From Conchocele bisecta (Eukaryota > Mollusca > Bivalvia > Lucinida > Thyasiridae): 64,000 bases of DNA. Of the stretch, positions 59,546-64,000 are shown one piece after another. How positions within the stretch are numbered: position 1 is the stretch's first letter; every line of letters begins with the position of its first letter. The position numbers and the translations under genes were made by a program. The stretch covers positions 23,921,505-23,985,504 of the forward strand of contig CM055274.1 of the NCBI GenBank assembly GCA_029237695.1. Reading direction: 5' to 3'. The notes beneath the pieces were generated by a model. That model searched no databases. It was not told where the DNA came from and was given only the letters and a program-made list of their open reading frames with translations.

Positions 59546-59921
59546 ATATTGTTGTCAATAACTTAATGAGACGTTAATATATACCTGGCCTTCATTTGAT
59601 TAAAAACTAGTTGACTTATTGTGGGTATGATGGAGTGTGTGTAGCGTATTAATAGCCGAGGGTTGTAGTTTAGGGCAATTTAAAGGTGAGGGCATTTTTT
59701 AGCACAGCTTAGTGTCATATGTCAACATATTCGTCTACACTCGCTGGACTCCGTGTGGGTGTCTGCCAAGATAATTTTGCGTTTGGACAAGAGTTATATC
59801 CCTTTAAACCAGTGAACACAAAATTAATGTATATCTACATTAATACATTTAAATAATGATATAATTCGCCAAGTTGTCGCTGTATGAAAATATGACATGA
59901 CTGGGATATATACCTGATAAT

Positions 59922-60236
59922 ATGGGAAAACTTCAACCATTTTTAGAAGTCATTAGTTACGTAACGGATAACGTACAATACGGAAATGTGACGTCAACGT
60001 TGAATCTGGTGTGTACAAGAATACCAGTGAGTCTCATACTTAAACTCATATTGATAATGATGTTCACCATATGTTTAGTGTTGTATCTAAAACGATTGTA
60101 TCTGCATGCAAAAATCGCCACTGAATCCTTGTCTAAAATGTTTTATTGCAATGAAAACGGTGCGGTTCGTGCATGGTCCGAAACGTATAGTACCATTGGC
60201 GACTGGTTGTCGCGTATACTTTCACGTGAGTTGTGA
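59922..60236 (+). CDS. Unassigned 104-codon ORF with one membrane segment
   Basis: Contains a hydrophobic run SLILKLILIMMFTICLVLYL (about residues 37-57) followed by basic residues (KRLYLHAK) and a polar tail (ENGAVRAWSETYSTIGDWLS). It lies between EGF exons 4 and 5. Near its end is a GTGAGT donor-like site (60227). It could be an alternative transmembrane/cytoplasmic terminal exon of the EGF gene or a chance frame; no acceptor could be fixed. Confidence 0.2.
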   Translation: MGKLQPFLEVISYVTDNVQYGNVTSTLNLVCTRIPVSLILKLILIMMFTICLVLYLKRLYLHAKIATESLSKMFYCNENGAVRAWSETYSTIGDWLSRILSREL

Positions 60237-61299
60237 TGTCTCATTTTCGCGACAAAATTAAATGTTTTAAAATTAGATCACACAGCTCCAGATAAGGTGC
60301 GTATTGGCGTATATTATGCACTTATTTATGCAAAATACGCATTGATTTAGTTTTATCAAAAGTAGAAAATAAACACAGCAATGTGAAAATACATATTGAT
60401 TTTCAAATAGATTAGTGAAAAATAATGTAATAAAGTTGAAAATGTACTTAGTTAACCGGCAAAAAAGCATTTTGCAGCTGAAATAATTTATTTTCTTTTT
60501 CATTTGTTTTCTTTTTTTATCAATGTGTTCCCTATTTAATAAGGAAGACAAGCAATAATACATTTGTAAAAGGAAAATACGCATTTTATTGGAAATAAAG
60601 GTTTATATTACTCTAAGTTTAGTCTGTATGTAATACGTGTACACAAATAATTATTCTTGGGAATCCCCCATGTTTGTTATGCTACTGCATTATTCACATA
60701 CGTATGTATCGTATAAGTTTATGATTTGATAATGCTGTACTAGTTTTGTTTCCCATTTGATAAAAGCCTCACCAATCGCCAACTTGGTGTAAAATATAAA
60801 GGCGTTACAAATATGTAGGAAAATGTAACATAACCAGTGAACATTTTGTTGTATGCCCTATTTTGGACATAGTATTACCTTCTTCTGCTATATTTCGTTG
60901 GACGCGGTTTTACGGTCTGTCGGTTCTTCAACCTATTTTTCATCAATTTTCACAAATTAACAGGAAATATACACAAGTGTACGACATCACCGAAACTTAC
61001 ACGACGCACATCTGTTATGACATCGAACATATATGCCAAATGTGACACAATTTCGGGCAAAACATACAAAATGCGGGTATAATTTATGAAAAACGCAAAC
61101 ATGGCGATGTTATGTTTAAGCCGTCAAAAACGCCGGAACGATTCACGTAATATCGGAGGTATACACAGTCGTGTGTCAAATAAAAAGTATTTGATTCCTT
61201 TAACAAGGGCTGTCAGAAGACCACGAAGTGCGCCTGGTGGTGCTTTAGTTTATTATAACAAATTTCCCCCAACGTTAAGTTTTCAAATTATTTGAAGAT
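60237..61299. other. Intron; no exon recognised
   Basis: AT-rich. A 69-codon frame at 61086-61295 is not supported by any domain. Confidence 0.4.
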
Positions 61300-61341
61300 A
61301 CGGACGGACGGACGGACGGACGGACGGACGGACGGACGGAC
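61300..61341. repeat. (CGGA)n tetranucleotide microsatellite
   Basis: About ten uninterrupted CGGA units; another GGACGGACAT piece is at 61497. Confidence 0.95.
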
Positions 61342-61689
61342 GTTCCAACATTTTGGGTTTATGGGGTATTTCCATTGTTTGAAGAACAATGAAAAAGCCC
61401 CTAAACAACAATAGAGTTTATGAGCTTACGGAATATTACAAAGGAATCTTTTGTTCCTAACCACGCCCCTAAGCTCTCAAACCCCCGGACGTTGGCCCGG
61501 ACGGACATATGCTGACTACGATGCCAGGGATATGCAATAAGCACTACTTTCTTCGAAAGGCGCGCTAAAAACGTCTGACAACATGTGTATGAACGAAGAT
61601 TTAGTGTGAAAATAACTATATTTGCAGCAGTATCTGACGTCGCGTAACATTTCTTTTGACGTGAACTATTCCATTAATGACAAAATATG

Positions 61690-62345
61690 GATTTATTTAG
61701 TAATAATAGTGACAAATGCTACAGAACCTGATCAGACGGCTCGTCAGCACCCCATTTTCATAAAAAGACTAGTCTGAAAATCATTTTGTGACGATTGAAT
61801 TGGCTGCAAATGTTAACTGATCAAAAGTCATTCCAGTTACTTAGGGGTGAAATGGTTAAATGTAGTACACGTTACCTCTGTGATTCAGATATGTCTTCTC
61901 TTATCCAGCTTGTGGCAGCGGCACCTTTGGCAACGATTGTACGAACACATGTGGGAATTGTTTCGGGAATGATGCTTGTAACCTCATTGACGGTGTTTGT
62001 GCTGGCGGCTGTGAGGATGGTTGGCGGGGTACCACGTGCCACGACGGTAACTACACATTTTACATTTCGCAAAACCTGTCCTGTTTTTACAGCTATATAA
62101 CAATTCAAAAACAATATTTGTTTCAATGAATATTACATTTCATTAAACTTCAAAATGTGAGCTTAGTTCGTAAAATGTAGTCAAATATTGAGTTTACATA
62201 TTACGAAAAATTACTTCTCTATTTAACATGGTGGACACAAATTGGAGAACCTGGAAGAGAAGTCTAAAACCGAGAAAAAACTTGACTCAGAAACCTTGCC
62301 AGATAAATAATCTAACTATGAAAACGAAAGTTCAATTTTGAAAAT
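61690..62345 (+). repeat. Duplicated EGF-exon block, copy 2
   Basis: Partner of 55015-55720, with exon and flanking introns in the same order. The downstream MITE-like intron piece (AACATGGTGGACACAAATTG, GAGAACCTGGAAGAGA) is also present in both copies. Confidence 0.85.
61909..62046 (+). CDS. Exon: EGF/laminin-EGF-type repeat 5
   Basis: Acceptor TTCTCTTATCCAG (ends 61908), donor G|GTAACT (62047); 138 nt, 46 codons, phase 1-1. It encodes CGSGTFGNDCTNTCGNCFGN, then ACNLIDGVCAGGCEDGWRGT and TCHD. It is the duplicate of repeat 2; the first-residue change D to G and GWQG to GWRG are the main differences. The gene continues past the window since no terminal domain, stop codon or poly(A) site is assigned. 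Confidence 0.93.
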
Positions 62346-63711
62346 CGGTGCACTATTTCCGAAATTAGAAAAAAAGCCCATGTTAAATCCCCATAGACAT
62401 ATTCAGCTTGGTGTTTCGTGTAATAGCACATGTGAGCTCGATGTGCTTGGAGTAGGCATGACCTGTAAACATATGTACGACAGATCATGTCTCATACACC
62501 ATTTCCCACATATCGGAAAGTCCACTACAATCAGTCATGATATATCCAAATTGAATGCTACCAAGATAAGACATGTGTATATGAACTTCACCAAGGCTGT
62601 TTGTGTATAATGTATACAAACTGTCGACATAATTGTTTCTTTTTAGCTGAGCTACCATGAAGTTTCAGTTTGTACAACATATTTACTCATTTGGAAAGTA
62701 AATGTGTACTTTCAAATGGTTTGAAACATTTTTTCTTTATCTCGTGAAACTCACTAATTCAGATGAAATAAATATATAAATTACTAAAGATAAAACGAAT
62801 ACATACTTGCCGAAGATACACAACTTATCTGGAGCTGTTGTGGGACCTCCGCCCTTCGTTCACAGTGCTGTTGTGGCCCAACACATGCCACCATTGAGAA
62901 TTTCAAGCCGGGTAATATTATAGGTAACAATCATTACTAAATCACCTGAAAGGGAACAATTGATTACTGTAGCACTGGGTGGACTAATATTCACATAAAT
63001 ACACTCAGTAATGATGCATATAGTGTCCCAGTCGAGACGCAATCTGGTAACCTAACTGGTTTAAGAAAATTTGCTGTTGATTACATACTTTAGACAGACA
63101 TATACCGACATATACCGAGTTGGGTGTAAAGAGAGAGCATGGCTTCGTCTGCTAAGGTTAGAGCATACTAAATGGAGCGATATCGCCAAGAGGGTATGTA
63201 TATGTTGGCCGGTATATACAAAAATAATGCGGGTGTTTTGAGATCACAGACAAAGTTTGCTTGCAAATCCTGATTCACTACTACCCAGGTTCACTTGAGG
63301 AACATTTTGGGGTGATTTTAACACCATTTGTCAGTATATCTGTAGCATTTAAAAGAAAACACTGAACCTAGTGATCATGTGATGTAAACAGAGTTTCCGT
63401 GACCAAAAAATATAAATAATATTTGTGGACATGACGAGGTTGTATTTGTTTCTTTCTTATGAGTAGGTGAACCTATTGTTTAATTCATTCATGCAAAACC
63501 AGTATAGATCGGCTGCAGGTCATGTACAAAGTAGGACCCACAGTACACATACGAATCGCGAAATTGGGAGTGACTGACCTTATTGGATGGAATTCGGTTA
63601 AATTATATAGTAAAACCATTTGGTGTCGTCGAACCTTTGACATTTGTCACACAGATATTTCAGTGTCCCACGGTGTCCTACTGAAATCGTTCAAATGATG
63701 ACTATCCCTAA
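62346..63711. other. Intron-like; no exon seen
   Basis: A 90-codon frame (62338-62610) contains a CNSTCELDVLGVGMTC stretch that faintly echoes an EGF exon but lacks the CGNC/GWQG signature and splice sites. Confidence 0.35.
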
Positions 63712-63877
63712 AATAATTAGGTCCCAGCGGTGGGACAGTTTTCCTCTTTTAGCTAAGTAGACATTTAATTAAAGCATGTTTTTTTTTTAAAGCAAAAGTC
63801 AGCTTTGAAAATTATTTCGTACAAATGATCATCGGACGAAATGAGGAAAACTGTCCCACCGCTGGGACCTAATTATT
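63712..63877. repeat. Perfect 35-bp inverted repeat (MITE-like)
   Basis: Left arm 63712-63746 starts AATAATTAGGTCCCAGCGGT; right arm 63843-63877 is its exact complement; the spacer is 96 nt. Outside, ATGAxGACTxTCCCTAAA occurs at 63697 and again at 63979, so a second unit may begin at the window end. Confidence 0.9.
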
Positions 63878-64000
63878 AACATGCACGCTTTACACTATAT
63901 TTCCTGAAACCAAAATTTATAATTAAAAGATCATTCGGTATGATTTATCATCTGGTGATAGTCTACCCATATATCTAAAATGACGACTGTCCCTAAACAA

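Noticed and set aside
62338..62610. Possible sixth EGF exon (Cys-containing 90-codon frame)
   Set aside because: No CGNC or GWQG signature, cysteine spacing wrong, no acceptor/donor pair.

Overview
The window is animal nuclear DNA, AT-rich and intron-rich, most likely from a bivalve mollusc. The species call is inference: it rests on a secreted lectin-like/EGF gene built from many small phase-1 exons, on non-LTR retrotransposon styles common in molluscs, and on dispersed short palindromic repeats of a kind I associate with bivalve genomes. No bacterial, organellar, rRNA or tRNA genes are visible.

Host gene. One plus-strand gene appears to run from about 12.4 kb past the right edge. It has two near-duplicate signal-peptide first exons (12388-12454 and 15128-15194), two exons that together make one discoidin/fucolectin-type (F5/8C-like) domain (33056-33295 and 42585-42764), and five EGF/laminin-EGF-type exons (43560, 55364, 56322, 58250, 61909). 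Every junction I could place is phase 1, so the exons are interchangeable cassettes. The predicted product is a secreted or cell-surface protein with an N-terminal carbohydrate/ligand-binding-like domain followed by EGF repeats. A second host gene may exist on the minus strand near 52.5 kb, broken by a transposon.

Mobile DNA fills most of the rest. 1-1245: non-LTR retrotransposon relic (minus). 3.3-4.5 kb: relic of a repeat-associated ORF family (minus). 6.1-8.4 kb: a GC-rich island of compact, opposed, frameshifted ORFs that looks like a fragment of a virus-like or large DNA element. 20.7-24.8 kb: near full-length but inactivated CR1/L2-like element with a 2A-like motif before the endonuclease. 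26.6-27.2 kb: second LINE 3' fragment. 28.0-29.2 kb: L1/Tx1-like 3' end (minus). 46.19-52.41 kb: a 6.2 kb DNA transposon with terminal inverted repeats, a cysteine-protease-like ORF and a DDE-like transposase ORF. Many MITE-like palindromes lie at 1.6, 10.9, 14.4, 30.2, 38.5, 51.6, 55.9 and 63.7 kb.

Tandem repeats are prominent: a 2.4 kb, 32-bp-period minisatellite (40.2-42.56 kb) with an 800-bp higher-order duplication that stops about 22 bp before an exon; a 3 x ~185 bp array at 35.1-35.7 kb; and scattered arrays of diverged units each carrying a YY1-like AAGATGGCCGCC motif.

The best leads are the transposon that couples a herpesvirus-tegument-like (C76-type) cysteine protease signature to a DDE-like transposase and sits in a putative exon, the duplicated signal-peptide exons, the 6.5 kb tandem duplication of an EGF exon block, and the minisatellite at the splice acceptor. 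All family names rest on my recognition of motifs; no search was run.
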